From Trichoplax adhaerens (Eukaryota > Placozoa > Uniplacotomia > Trichoplacea > Trichoplacidae): a DNA stretch of 64,000 bases. Under the pieces are notes generated by a model. That model worked only from the letters and a program-made list of their open reading frames with translations, searched no databases and had not been told where the DNA came from. The position numbers were made by a program, and so were the translations under genes. Position 1 is the stretch's first letter, and every line of letters starts with the position of its first letter. The stretch lies in contig NW_002060945.1 in NCBI RefSeq assembly GCF_000150275.1, forward strand, positions 569,872 to 633,871. Reading direction: 5' to 3'. Below are positions 40,031 through 52,316 of this stretch, one piece after another.

Positions 40031-42033
40031 ACCTTAATTCTTAAGGTGTTAATATCTGTCATTAGGAAAGATAAATTAGTTACACTGTTCCTTAAATCAC
40101 ATCTGTCGCTAAAGATAGCACTTTTCAATATATTACTAACATTTCAATTCTTGAAATATCCATCATCTGATCTGTCATTTCAAATTTTAATTGTACATCT
40201 AGCTTTAGGAAGAAGCTATACTTTAATCCTAATCTTATACATGATGTATTAGCCTATATCTTTTAGAGACAGAACTCATACCATCACAATATACTATTAA
40301 AATATAAATTAATACAAAGTCTACTGTATATGCACAAGTAAGGCAATTACTGTATATACCTACACAACATGATTCAATCTCATGCCTGATCATGATCCTA
40401 TTTCTTTATCGAAATCGATCACTATTTCTGTACAATAATATCATTCATTAAACTATTAATCATTTAATGAGAGTCGAAGAAGATTTCATGATAGATTTTT
40501 AAGGAATGGCCAATACAGCTATTAACTTGTGAGCTATATCAATGATACTATGAAGCGCTAAAAATATTTTCGCACAATCCTGTTAGCCGTAACTTTTTTT
40601 ACAACAAAGTGGATTTCTATTTGCATCCTACCTTTCTCGGATAATTTAAACAAGAAAGCATTTATTTAATCCCATATTAATGATGGTAAGCAGGATTGAG
40701 ATGAAATAATGAATCAATGCCTATTTTCAACTATTCAATTTTAATTAAATAATTCTTCCGGTAAAAAATAAATTTAATCAAGATTCTTTCTATGCGTGAA
40801 AATTTTATTTATGAGAAATTGTGGCCCTTAATTCCTATTTATTACTTTTAGTAAAGTGTCAGTTTGCATTAATAAATGAAATTAACAAAAAATACTGGAA
40901 ATTATATCAAGCAATCTCTTTCTTTGGTGCCATTAAAGTTAGCGAATATTATCATTTAAGAAAATGATTCCTAGTGAGATAGTTTTAGTGACAATTAGCT
41001 AAGATACAATTAAATATGTGACTATTATGTTATCATAGTTGAAAGTTTCAATTAAATTGTGCATTTTCTTTAATAAACCCTTGGATGAAAAGATAAAGTG
41101 CACTATTATACCTTATATCAATCAATCAATCTACCAATAAATTCATCAAATAGCATTACGGCATAAGCTTAAATTGTTTTATCCTTTAAACAGAATTTGC
41201 AGTCACGACAACGCCCTCCGAGATGACATATCTATCATAAACTTTATGAAAGAAAAAATTATAGATAAATAATATTTTTGCGTGAAAGTAGGGGTGAGAA
41301 AGAAGGAAGAAAATCAAATTAATTAATTACGAATGTAGTAGTGAGAAAACGAGGAGCTATCCATAGCATCAGTCTATCCTACTCTATCCTCGATATTTAT
41401 TTTTAAACCATGGGTATTTCTCTAAGGTATTTAGCAAAAATCACTATCTAGCCTGTTCATATATGATACCTGTTCATTTGAGCATGTGATATTATCAAAT
41501 TCAAATTAGTATAGGAAGCAAATAACGAATTAAATAGTTAAAATAGAAATTTTATCGATTGCTAAGTTATTGATTGAAATAAGCATCTCTCTGTTTATGT
41601 ACGCTATTTATGTATATATAGGCCGTAACATATATATATATACAGCCCATTATAAGAGTATTATATGAGTATTATAGAATCCTGAAGTAAATAAATGAAG
41701 CATTAAATGGGTTGCAATAAAAATTGATAATACTTAATAAGTATACAATGGAAAGAATTGTTCTTCTATCGTTTAATAAGTTAGCACTTATTACAGATTG
41801 ATCAACGAGATAAAAATAAAAAGTAATTAATTAAATATTTATTTATTTAGAATATGAACGATCAATATCGTGTTTACTAGGTTAGTAAAATGAGGTAGAA
41901 AATAGAAATAGCGATATCATCACTTTATGAGTAGAAGATTAAGTCATAGAAAAGACTCTTTTGGCACAGATGATGATCATGGAAGATAGAAGCAGCTTGT
42001 AACTAATTGAAATAATTAAAACCTTGAAGTAAT

Positions 42034-42074
42034 TTCTCGATAGAATTAATAATTTTATGCAGTTCTATCGAGAA
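42034..42074. other. Inverted repeat, 12 bp arms
   Basis: TTCTCGATAGAA (42034-42045) and TTCTATCGAGAA (42063-42074) are exact reverse complements around a 17 nt AT-rich loop. Function unknown. Confidence 0.6.
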
Positions 42075-42161
42075 TGTTGCTTAACATGATTAAAATATAA
42101 GATGAAAAAAAATTTGTGATATCCTAATATCGACTAAAAGGAGAATTGATTACGATAAACT

Positions 42162-42191
42162 ATACTTCAGTGAACTTGTTCACTGAAGTAT
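42162..42191. other. Near-perfect palindrome, 14 bp arms, 2 nt centre
   Basis: ATACTTCAGTGAAC, then TT, then GTTCACTGAAGTAT. Such a tight palindrome could be a dimeric factor site or a small cruciform. It sits about 90 bp from the inverted repeat at 42034-42074 in otherwise featureless DNA. Confidence 0.65.
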
Positions 42192-42619
42192 TGCATAATA
42201 TGGGATCTCATTGTAAATGGATTTAATTCAGATATTGAATAATCATCATCTGTCATTTTATCAATAACACCCTCACATTAAAAGATGGATTTATTCCCAA
42301 TAGAATTAACTTTATTTCTTTATCCGATCGGAAATGCAGCCCCAACGTATTCTTAGTAAATTTAGTAGACAAGAACCATTTCAGTGATGAGAAAATCAAC
42401 AAGAGACCGGTTAGAATCGATATAATTTACACGCTAACCCATTTTATTGTCCATTATCAATTACATCTAAATAAAATCTTAATAATAGCGAATGCTTTTA
42501 ATAGTTCTTTAAAATTTTAATGATATTCTATTCATAAATAAGCAGAAGAGAAATATCATAAGTCAAGCTCATTTAAGCGTTAATTGTATTATTGCTACTT
42601 ATCAAACATATGGTTGTAT

Positions 42620-42800
42620 GAAACACTACGAAAAGAATACTATCACTTACTTTAATTTTCAAATATTATTATCCTTCTGTTACATGAAATTATTTTGAAG
42701 AAATATTTTAAAATGCTTAACTGTACAGTCATATAAATACTACAAAAAGAATAATATCAACTACTTTAATTTTGAAGTATTGTTCTTCTATTACGTGACA
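42620..42800. repeat. Direct repeat, about 120 bp x 2
   Basis: A block with ACTACGAAAAGAATACTATC, ACTTTAATTTTCAAATATTAT and GTTACATGAAATTATTTTG recurs as ACTACAAAAAGAATAATATC, ACTTTAATTTTGAAGTATTG and ATTACGTGACATTATTATA. Confidence 0.65.
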
Positions 42801-42931
42801 TTATTATATAGAAACATCCAAAAATATTCTAGTATCTACTCCTATAAACATTATCAAAATAGATACATATAACGATAACAAATAATATCAATATAGTTAA
42901 CTCGTTTTGTATATTGATTTATATTAAATTT

Positions 42932-43315
42932 GATCAATTTTATGCATCATCCTGGTGCTGATTTTATTTAGTCATTCGAAGTTAAAACTTAATCTACTAG
43001 AATAATAAAAAATTTAAAGATCAATCTTTATTTAAATTAATTATGAATAAAAATCGATAGTGGACCAAGGTGGTATTATTTTCTATTTCTATCATGATGC
43101 GTACCTTATGTAAGGCATAGACTAATTTTATAGATCATCCTGGTGCTGATTTTATTTAGTCATTAATATTTGTGAATTAAGCTACCAATGTAATAAACAA
43201 TATAAACCTCGACCTTTATTTGAATTTATTTATAAATAAAAATCGATAGTGGACCGACAATATTTTCTATCTCTGTCATGACGCGTAACTTGTGTAGGCC
43301 GTAGACTAATTTCTC
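42932..43315. repeat. Direct repeat, about 188 bp x 2
   Basis: CATCCTGGTGCTGATTTTAT and AAAAATCGATAGTGGACC occur in both copies (near 42948/43136 and 43051/43238), with TCATGATGCGTACCTTATGT in the first matched by TCATGACGCGTAACTTGTGT in the second. One of the best-preserved duplications in the window. Confidence 0.8.
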
Positions 43316-44808
43316 TTAACTTAAAAATTATTTCGATAATGATCATGTATTCATAAGTTGGAATAAATCTAGCTCGATATACACTTTTATAACTGTAGCA
43401 ACTAGTTTCACAAAAGTTCATTGTGATTCGACTAGATTTGATTATCTACCTATTCCATATTGTTAATCAATATCATTTGCTTTCTAGTTTAAAATACCAC
43501 GATAAATACAAGAAAGAGATGTATAAATACTCTTTGTCTATTCATTCCAATTTAAAAGTAAGAATTTATATGAAGGATCATGATATTGATGAGTAAATAT
43601 TTACCAGTATCGGTATGAATCATTTTCTTTTCTTTCCGTCTCTTTCTCGCTCTCCATTTATACCGGCCGCATTGAATAATGTATAATTATATGTGTATAT
43701 GCCATTATCTAAAAATAACTGGTACTAGAGTTAACTTACTTTATGGCTCTATTTCGATAGATAAATTACCGTAGATTAACGTATTTCTTAATAGAATCCA
43801 TGATACTGAAATATTTTCGATACACTCCAAGATCCTCATTTGCTGAAAAGTATCACGTCTATCCGTTATGGTAAAGGTTAATTCTGAAAAAAATAATTTT
43901 ATGCATTACTGATGCTACCTTTAACTAGCTATTCTTATCAATCTATATTATTGACCTCAACAAAAGTTTAGTCAATTCTATTTTTCTTTCTAATTATCAT
44001 TATACACGTTATAAATTATGTTTTATGAAATAGTCAGCTGGCTATGTTAAAGTGAAGTAATTATGTTGCTATAATTATAATTACCATTAAGAAGATGTTG
44101 GTGACGTATTGTCATTTTTCTTAGCTAAAGTTTTTATTGATATCCGTTATTGACTGTGTTAATTGAATAAGTTTATTTGTACACCTGTTCAGATAGGAAT
44201 AAATTGTATTTATTCGTCATCTCTATCTTACTTTCATTCAATCCAACTATTTTAATCCGGAATTGAGTATTCTACATTTTATTGCAATCATCCGTCGTAA
44301 CGATAAGCATGAGTTGAGAACCGCACCACAAGGTTGAAAAATCGAGTATTATTCCTATTAATACTATTATTATCCAAAGCGTCTAGTAGGGCTTAACGAA
44401 AGGGTATTTCTGTTATCGATCTATAAATCATCTGATGATTTATTAAATCACTCCATTTTAATATAGACGTAGCATCGAGTGAGGTCATCATTTTATACTA
44501 CATAGAAAAGAATTTTCTCTTTCTCAGTGATATAGCTGCATACGCATATTGGCTATTATCCATCACTTTAGAACGATTTATTGGTCTAGCGACAGGTATA
44601 AAAGTTTGTAAATATGGTACTTTAAATTCGCTGTTTTCTGATCGTTAGGATTCTAGAAATCTAAAATTGAAACAACTTTATTTCATTTTTGATAATGATT
44701 AAAATAATTACTAGGACGATCTATATTCGAATCCAGTCAAGGCGATCAGACTGTATCCAGTAATCTTGAATAATAACAATATAACCAATCGAACAGGAAA
44801 TAGTAAAG

Positions 44809-45996
44809 ATGATAACCACTCCTTTAACGTTCAGTAATGAATCATTTTCATCGGCGTTGCCTACCAAGCCACAAGTTACTGTTAATAGCATACCCCTTTC
44901 ATTTTTAATCCATGCAATCATTCTATTTATTGTATCTGGTAGTGGAGTTATTGCGAACAGTGCTGTTTTCACTGTCATTCTACGATCTAGCAAGCTACGC
45001 TCGATGAATACATTTATGTTGTTTTGCAATTTAGCTGTGGCTGATTTCCTTCTAGCAGCATCTGCTTCCGTTACTGCTATCATCTTATTAAATCGCGGCT
45101 TGTTTTTCAGTTTGTTCATGTGTAAAGCTTTATCAGTATTACAAACCACTACAATTACTGTCTCAGCTTTAACCTTAGTAATCATTAGTATCGATCGTTC
45201 ATTAGCTATAGCAAAGCCATTCTTTTTTGAACATTGGTGCGTTGCTAAAGTCATTTTAGCAGCGATTAGTGTAATCTGGATTTTAGCTTTTGCTTACGCA
45301 GCACCTCTACTCTATTATGCTATTTTAACACCAAATGGCAACTGTTTCATGCTGATGGGGCCTCACAGTGCAACTACCTACCAAATTGTTGGAACAATTA
45401 TACAATTTCTACTACCATTATTCGCTGGAATTATTTCTTATAATGTTATTAACAGAGTCTTAGGTAAATTAAATGCGTTACCGGGTTATTTGCAACCTGA
45501 TCTAAATCGCTTATCAAAAGCGAAACATCGTGCAAAGACAGCTTTTATCGTTATCATAGTTTATGTCATCACTGGTGTTGGATTTTATACTTTATCCATT
45601 GCAGAACTAGGTCTTCGGCCATACTATAACAAAGATCCAGCGTTAACTGCTATCATATTTAACCTATCACTTGCATTTAGAACTATTGCTTATTCCTCAT
45701 CTCTATGGAATCCATTTATTTATGCGGCATCGAGCAAGTCTTTCCGCCAAAGTATGAATTTTATCCGATCACCAGCATCAGTTGGTACAGCACCGAAAAG
45801 TTCATCATCTGTTTCTCGCGAAAGCCAATGTGCTTTTAAATTAATGCGTCGAGACTATCTTGCGTCACAAATGCTTGGGCCTCCGAATGGCTCCATTACT
45901 ACCACTAGTTCTGACCGCCCAGATGAAGTGGCAGACAATAATATTAATATTTTCAAACCGCAAGATTCAATCTTTACCTCTTTCGTCCGTAAATGA
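44809..45996 (+). CDS. Class A (rhodopsin-family) G-protein-coupled receptor, intronless
   Basis: A 395-residue seven-helix plasma-membrane receptor in a single exon. N-terminus of about 30 residues with an NES glycosylation site. TM1 has GVIANS (N1.50), TM2 NLAVADF (D2.50), TM3 starts after the conserved Cys (FMCKALS) and ends IDRSLAI, a DRS form of the DRY motif. TM4 has the Trp (VIWILAFAY), the second loop has the partner Cys (NGNCFML), TM5 has the Pro (FLLPLFAG) and TM7 NPFIY. A Ser-rich tail follows (SSSSVSRESQ). TM6 lacks the usual CWxP and has VITGVGFY instead. The overall pattern is peptide-receptor-like, but no ligand can be assigned. Placozoans carry large expanded sets of such receptors, often intronless. 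The next upstream ATG context is poor, so 44809 is the likely start. Confidence 0.85.
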   Translation: MITTPLTFSNESFSSALPTKPQVTVNSIPLSFLIHAIILFIVSGSGVIANSAVFTVILRSSKLRSMNTFMLFCNLAVADFLLAASASVTAIILLNRGLFFSLFMCKALSVLQTTTITVSALTLVIISIDRSLAIAKPFFFEHWCVAKVILAAISVIWILAFAYAAPLLYYAILTPNGNCFMLMGPHSATTYQIVGTIIQFLLPLFAGIISYNVINRVLGKLNALPGYLQPDLNRLSKAKHRAKTAFIVIIVYVITGVGFYTLSIAELGLRPYYNKDPALTAIIFNLSLAFRTIAYSSSLWNPFIYAASSKSFRQSMNFIRSPASVGTAPKSSSSVSRESQCAFKLMRRDYLASQMLGPPNGSITTTSSDRPDEVADNNINIFKPQDSIFTSFVRK

Positions 45997-48900
45997 TTCT
46001 CCCTACATTTTCCTAATTAATCTATGTACCAGTAGTAAATACTCCGATACCTTCTAATATTGTTACTGTATGGTATGGCTATAAATTAAGTTAAAATGAT
46101 TGCTAATGATAAAGTAAAAAGTAATATTAGTACACTAATGTAAATGCCTTAGCAAAAGATTAAATTCTTCACTCTTTTCATAATCTGATAATTGATGGTA
46201 AGTCATAATATCATCGAGGTTCTATCTACATAGAGCTAGTTAGTTGTACACGATAAGATAAGACTGAGTCTGCAACAAAGTGCATCATGCAATTATTGCA
46301 TCAAAGATAGAAACTATCTATGACTTGGCCGATCTAAACGCTAGTAAATGTGTATATGCTATTTATATCTCTGGTCTAGCCAGAGTGCCTTAAAAATTGC
46401 TACAACTTAATTATCTCTTAACTGGCAATCAAACATTATTTCTATCTACTTGAATCACCTTTATCCCGGACAAATTAAAAATGATGATAAGTTGAAATTG
46501 GTATTTCTTTTTTTTAAACCTATTAATGTAGATCATTTTTTTACTACTACTAATATCCATATCCGTTTTTTAACTTCTATGAAAAATGCAAGTCATGCTT
46601 TATAATAATATCTATATTTCTCCTTAACGATGTTTAATGAATTTCACTGTTATCGGTACAATTGCTCGATAGAGTTTGATGCTTTAGTTGACTAATTCTT
46701 CTTTCTATCCATCGACTTATTAATAATTTAAGTAGCATTATCAATTATCACTAAAATCTAAAATTTGTTCTTTGGTGAGTCTCCCAACAGGCAGTAATTT
46801 ATTATAATGATATCTAGGTTACTAGCTGAGAGTAATCATGATTTTTAGCATTAATGAAATAGATAATTTGAAGTAGTATGGTGTTTTCATAAACTTATTC
46901 TCTCCTACATATTGCCTATAATACGTCGTCGTAATCCATTTCAAGTATCCATAACAATGTAACAGCAAAATTATTAGCTGTAGTATTCGTAGTCATCCCA
47001 TTTAGCTAGCTTGATAATGTAATCAGCCATAATCTTCTATGATCAACTTATGACTGACGTATAGTAATGTAAATTTTTTTGTAATTCAAAGATAGATACC
47101 ATCAATTAATATATTTAGTTATGATATTGATTCTCTAGATCAGGATGCTGGAATGCCGTCCATGCTTACTTGTTATTTACTTCTATTAAGTTATGATTTA
47201 GTATTATTAACATACACTTAAAATTGACTGTTCATATCAATATTTAAACTTGGCTTGAGTGTTTTCAACTGTAACGTTTCAAGTATTTTAACGTTTGTTT
47301 CTATTACCATAGATAAATATAAAGCAATCAAAACCAGGAGATAAATTAAGCATGTTACTATCTCGTTATTTCCCTTATACGTATATACATCTTAATTTTC
47401 TAATGCTAATAAATAATATTAGTGACATCTTTAAGTCGAGTTACTGAGTATCTTTCCCTAAAAATTTATTCCTTGTAGTACAGTACTAGTAAGTATATTA
47501 CTAGCTTTTAACCACAATTAATACTTATTAAATACATACCGTATATCACTCCATACCAGATGCATTGATATATGGCAACAAATTTTATTAATGGGTATGA
47601 CTAAGAAATTTCTTAGAGATTATCAGAATTTCATTACTGATGTCACCTACTTTAAAAATAATGTTATATGTGTATTTGCAGTAATGCATGTGCGAGAAGT
47701 ATACACTTAACACTAACACTGACGATTAAAATTTAGTTAGCTATAACTTTTACCACCACTGTATACGGTAATTTCTAAAGTTACTGCATATAACTTTTAA
47801 TAAAAAATTTAGCTTAGATGTAATATATCGTATGCAAAAAGATGGTTTAAGGCAATTTTAAATAAAGTGTTTCTCTTAACAGGAAAGAGGCCATCTAACG
47901 GTAATAATAGGGAAATGCTCTAATGATATCTGGTTAATTGATAATAAATAGACTTGGAAGGGTAGAGCTACTATTAATAACTTGTTTACCATAACTGATA
48001 TTACCACGGATATTGTCAATTGTATTACATGATCGAGTTCAATAAAAACAATTAGGAAGATCAAAATGAAATAGTAATCATTTCATATGAATTGGGAACT
48101 TTCACGAATAATCTTCTTATTGTTGTTATTGATGTAGTTATTGTTTTACTTTTTAATCATTTGGCATTGTTGTATACAAATTAGTTATTTTCTATCATAT
48201 CACTTCGTTTACAAATAAGCAGATATTCGCGTTTAATGGTTCTCAAACTTAGGGTTAAGGTGCCATTATTAGCAATATGTAGTGCTTTTAAATAAAGCAA
48301 TCTAATAATCAATAATTATCTGGAAAAAAATTGAGTCAATAATGACATTTCCCATGTTATGGTAGTATAGATACAAAAATAATTCGATACGGATATAAAA
48401 CAAGTTTAACGAATTGATAATGTACCGACGTGGAGACAATATTGCCCATCAGTAAAAGTAAATACTAGTTAAGAATTAATTAATTAATTTCGAAATTTGG
48501 AACTACTTCCTTTATTGTGTTGAGTTATTCCGCATTATAAAGAAATGAGGAGCTCTTAAAAATTTCGTATCAGAAAAAAATATGCTATGACTTATTAATG
48601 TATTGATCCGAAATTACTTTAGTAGAATCAAATTTTATTTTAAGCAGATGTTTTGTTCATTTGGATATACCGTAGTCGGATAAATATTCAAGAGTAGTAA
48701 ACCGTTAGCGGAGCATAACAATGAACATGTTGGACAAAATATTGTTATGGATCTTTCTTACCATTTCATATTATACTTGAACGTGAATATGGTATAGTAT
48801 ATCAAGGATATATTCAATATTAAGCTATGGTGATTAACTGAATATCTAACTAACTCTTTTGTATGAGATGAGTAAGCTGTATATAGTTTCGATATACCAA

Positions 48901-49222
48901 ACAATCAAACAAATAAGAATGACATTTTTTTCTCAAGTGAATTTATAATTTTATATTTCTATGCTGTGCTTTAAATTTTTAGATATTTTAAATAGAAATG
49001 AAAGGTCAAAAATCTTAAAAGGCATACGGATTATTTAAACCAATTATTTATCAAATTAAAATCGTTCACATAAACTTGTAAAAACCTCCATTTGTTGGCT
49101 ATGAAAAGCATTCGTTAATTATTTATCATTAAAAATGCGATTAGGTAAATTTGTAGTGGCCTAGCCTGAATTTATCTATTTTGATAAAATTTTAAAGATT
49201 TCAATTAAAAATTAAAAAATTT
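45997..49222. other. Intergenic DNA between GPCR and MTHFS
   Basis: About 3.2 kb between two convergent genes. AT-rich, no exon chain, no RNA gene and no strong repeat recognised. It should contain both 3' UTRs. Confidence 0.55.
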
Positions 49223-51295
49223 CTAGTCAGTAGAATTTCCTGAGATAACCATATCGATTCTTCGGTCATGATCGTCCGTAGGAATTGTATCACAAATTTG
49301 AGAGGCGAACGCAAGGGCTAGACATATAAGTATTGATTGTTAGAATTATCTTAACGAGAACTTTTCTAGTTAATATTTTGTGATCTATATGTATGATGAT
49401 ATTGTAACCAAAACATGCCATGCTGTAAAGCATTTTTTGGCAAGTCAAAATAAATATCAAGTCTTTATCCAGACTGAATCAGCGTTCAATATCTACCGAT
49501 TGTTATTGGCCTCTTATGGAGTTTTTCTTCATACTTTTGCAAGTATCCATCATAGTATCCCTAATTTTTACCAAAACAAGTATGATATTAGCTTAAAGTG
49601 AGCAACTGACTGTTATAATATCATTATCGTTCTTTGCGAATGTAAGAGATAGTAAGAAATGAACGATGATATTTGCTTGCTTCCTTTAGCTAGTGAATAG
49701 CTATCGTTTTCTACGAAACGATTGTAAGTTTTTCGTAATACTCTCTTGTAGCGTTTACCTTTCCTCGTCCTAAACGATCACCAGCCTATGTTAAACAATG
49801 TGAATCAGATAATGTTAAACTTTTACCAAGGTAAATGATGAGAAGGTTACATTTGGATATAATATTGACAGAAACGTGAAAAACGATGGACTAATTAACA
49901 GTAAAAAGCTCCAATCTACAGCCTAAATAGAGCAGTATTAATATAGCTAATAGGCATGGTAGAATAAGTCTATGATAATCTATTAAAAGTAATAGTAAGA
50001 CCGCCATTCACAGTCAAGATCGTAAATGTACCAAGAAATGCTGTGGTAGATTACCGCAATACTAATTGCAATTTTTTTATATCTTGTCAAGAAGTGATGA
50101 ACATTTGCATTCCTAAATAGTATTTATTAATGGATTTAGTAGAGTATTTAATTTTTAATAGCAGAAGATGATTTTTTACTACAGTACAATATACGAGTGC
50201 AAGAAAGTTATTCTATTACATCAAAACTATATCATTCATTCTATCTAATTTAAATCCAGTGAGAAAGATAAAGATTCAATAATTATATTATTATTACCAT
50301 AGTAAATCCAAGTCCTGGGACTATGATTAAATCTAGTCCCCCTCCGCTAATGGCATTCTCTCTCTGTTCATTATCTGTACCATTATATTGAAATAGAATT
50401 TACCCATTCAACTATTACGTCTACTTAATTAAACAGTATATTCATTGATCGTATTGACTCAATTTCATGGAATTAATATATTAGATCTTATAAAAGATTT
50501 CATTCATTCTACCAGCTGGTTGTTTAATATTCCAAGAAGTGAGTGGTAAATTATCATAGTCTTCCCATGAATGTAAACGCACCATATCCATAATAGGGCC
50601 ATAATAGTGGGGAATATAACAAATTCTGCATATTTACAAAGAAGAGTAATCAGTAACCACAATTTATTAACTCATGATTGGTATCCGTTCCAACCATCTA
50701 TTTTTGATTAAGCGCCAAAAAATGTAACTTTAGATCTTACTTGTTGGTTGAAAAGATATCCTAAAATAAAGAGAGATACAAAACATTACCATACTACCCT
50801 TATTAATTAATTTTAGAGAAATTGGAAAGCGTTAGCCACTAGGAATCAGTTGTCGCTGTTTAGTGCTCGTGTACTGATGCAAGATAACATTGGATGCCTA
50901 ACCTTTAATATAGCAGTAGTCCTAATTTCGTCATCCATATGGAGGTATACGCATACACGTTTGCTCTTTTGATATTCAGGTGTTGCCATTAACTAAATTT
51001 GGAGATAGACAGAATAATATGTGCCATTCTTAGTCTCCACGTAGGTATTACTGCAGTCATAGCATTTAGGCATGCTGAGGTAATGGTCACCTCCATGTGA
51101 GATTTTATAACAATGTATTGGTTATGTTTGCCTATGTCTGTATGCAGTATTCTATTCAAATGGAATAACACACACTTTTTTAGCCACTTGTAATGATTCT
51201 CGATCTTTCTGGATATCTGATATTAAAGCTACTCGTTGTTTAATTGTTTTTCTTAATAAGTTTTTTGCAGCTCGAACACCATTTCTAGAAGCCAT
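49223..51295 (-). CDS. MTHFS: 5-formyltetrahydrofolate cyclo-ligase (MTHFS), complete
   Basis: Converts 5-formyl-THF to 5,10-methenyl-THF with ATP, in cytosolic one-carbon metabolism. Eight exons, all in phase: 51176-51295, 50903-50992, 50741-50760, 50513-50625, 50298-50374, 49759-49785, 49497-49560, 49223-49317; 201 codons, against 203 in human. Landmarks in order: AAKNLLRKTIKQRV, EYQKSKRVCVYLHMDDEI, KICYIPHYYGPIMDMVRL, LTSWNIKQPAG, GGGLDLIIVPGLGF, then DRLGRGK and GYYDGYL, which together form the conserved GRGKGYYD substrate/ATP loop, and LAFASQIC. It ends VISGNSTD then TAG, as the human protein ends in a short hydrophilic tail. The start Met gives the usual N-terminal helix. It is transcribed away from the CIR1-like gene, 1.0 kb apart. 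Confidence 0.93.
50741..50760 (-). other. 20-nt microexon of MTHFS
   Basis: Flanked by TTTTAG and GTAAGA. Encodes D-I-F-S-T-N plus two bases. Joined to the neighbours it gives ILKDIFSTNKICYIP, matching human IIKDIFQRGKICFIP, so the microexon is needed for a full protein. Confidence 0.88.
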
Positions 51296-52316
51296 TTTGT
51301 TGTTGTTGTGAATTTCTACCTTGACATAAAAGTGCAAGAATAGCATAAATGAATCATCAACCTATACATCACGTTGATTAAGTAAAGTATGATTGGATTA
51401 AAACCATTTAAAACCTGTAAAAACTCTTTCACGATGGAGATTGTTGGTATTCGATGGAGTTTAAGTAGGATTAGTTGGAGCTCGAAAGCGTTTGCAAAGA
51501 TTGCCTGCACTTCTCCCTCTAGTGCTGCTACTGTCTGTATCAAGTGGCAGTACAGCGTTTATATTAACTTATAGTATGAGTTGGCAGTAGATTGTTTCCA
51601 AGGTAACTCAATCCAGTACTAGGGCTGTTATACTGTCCAGAGCTGTGCAAATTAGATGTACTCTAGTCGAGAATGATGGGCATGCATGAAAGTAATGTCA
51701 CCTAAGTGGATACCAATTTGCCGCTATTAATTATACTATTGATAGAATAAAAGTAAATGGTGTAGGTGACATTTATAATGCTCATTTTTGTATGAACTAT
51801 ATCACCTTGAAACACACTTTGATACAGTTTGTACAACAAATACCAGACATTCAATTTGCACAAGTGCCATACGGTATTCCTTAGTCAAGCCCTTTCTTAC
51901 CGTTCTTGTGGTAGTCGCATACACATACATTGAATTGAACGCTGCGTATTGTACAGTATACTACATACAGTATGGCAAAATGGCCTAAATATTGGAGTGC
52001 ACATACATAGCAAACTATTCCATACTGTACTATATAAGCATACTGCTGGAAGTAAATCTTGTATAATCATAGCCAATTTGCTGATGCTATCCTTGCCTTC
52101 CATAAACTGGATCTAAACCTCAAATTTTCAATTATTATTCGACAAATTTGGATAGATTGAAAGCAGGATAAACTGCCCTTTTAACCTAAGGGTATACTAA
52201 TACTATAGACTTCAAGCATAACATTTCAATTGCCTTTCTACGTGGCAAGCAATATCGATCATTGCTAGCCTTTATTGCACTATTAGCAACCACAGTCTCC
52301 AACTATCAACATCAAC
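51296..52316. promoter_or_regulatory. Candidate shared promoter region, MTHFS/CIR1-like
   Basis: 1.0 kb between two divergent start codons. No TATA box or named motif is asserted. An open frame on the minus strand at 51316-51543 reads like a protein for about 45 codons (AALEGEVQAIFANAFELQLI) but has no family, so it is not called a gene; it may be 5' UTR. Confidence 0.4.

Larger units (their letters stand above)
31439..44808. other. Gene-poor 13.4 kb stretch
   Basis: No ORF longer than 80 codons, no exon chain and no RNA gene was recognised on either strand. It contains several degraded tandem repeats (33205-33720, 38420-38535, 39160-40030, 42620-42800, 42932-43315) and two clean short inverted repeats (42034-42074, 42162-42191). 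It could hold regulatory DNA of the flanking genes, or poorly conserved exons that I cannot see. Confidence 0.6.

Noticed and set aside
42162-42191. Palindrome as a microRNA precursor
   Set aside because: Arms of 14 bp with a 2 nt loop are too short for a pre-miRNA, and placozoans are reported to lack canonical miRNAs.
44721-45254. 177-codon open frame on the minus strand
   Set aside because: It lies antisense to the GPCR exon, and its composition mirrors the TM codons of the true gene. No domain.
51316-51543. 75-codon minus-strand open frame next to the MTHFS start
   Set aside because: Reads somewhat like a helical protein but has no family or exon partners. It is most likely 5' UTR or chance, though I cannot exclude a small exon.
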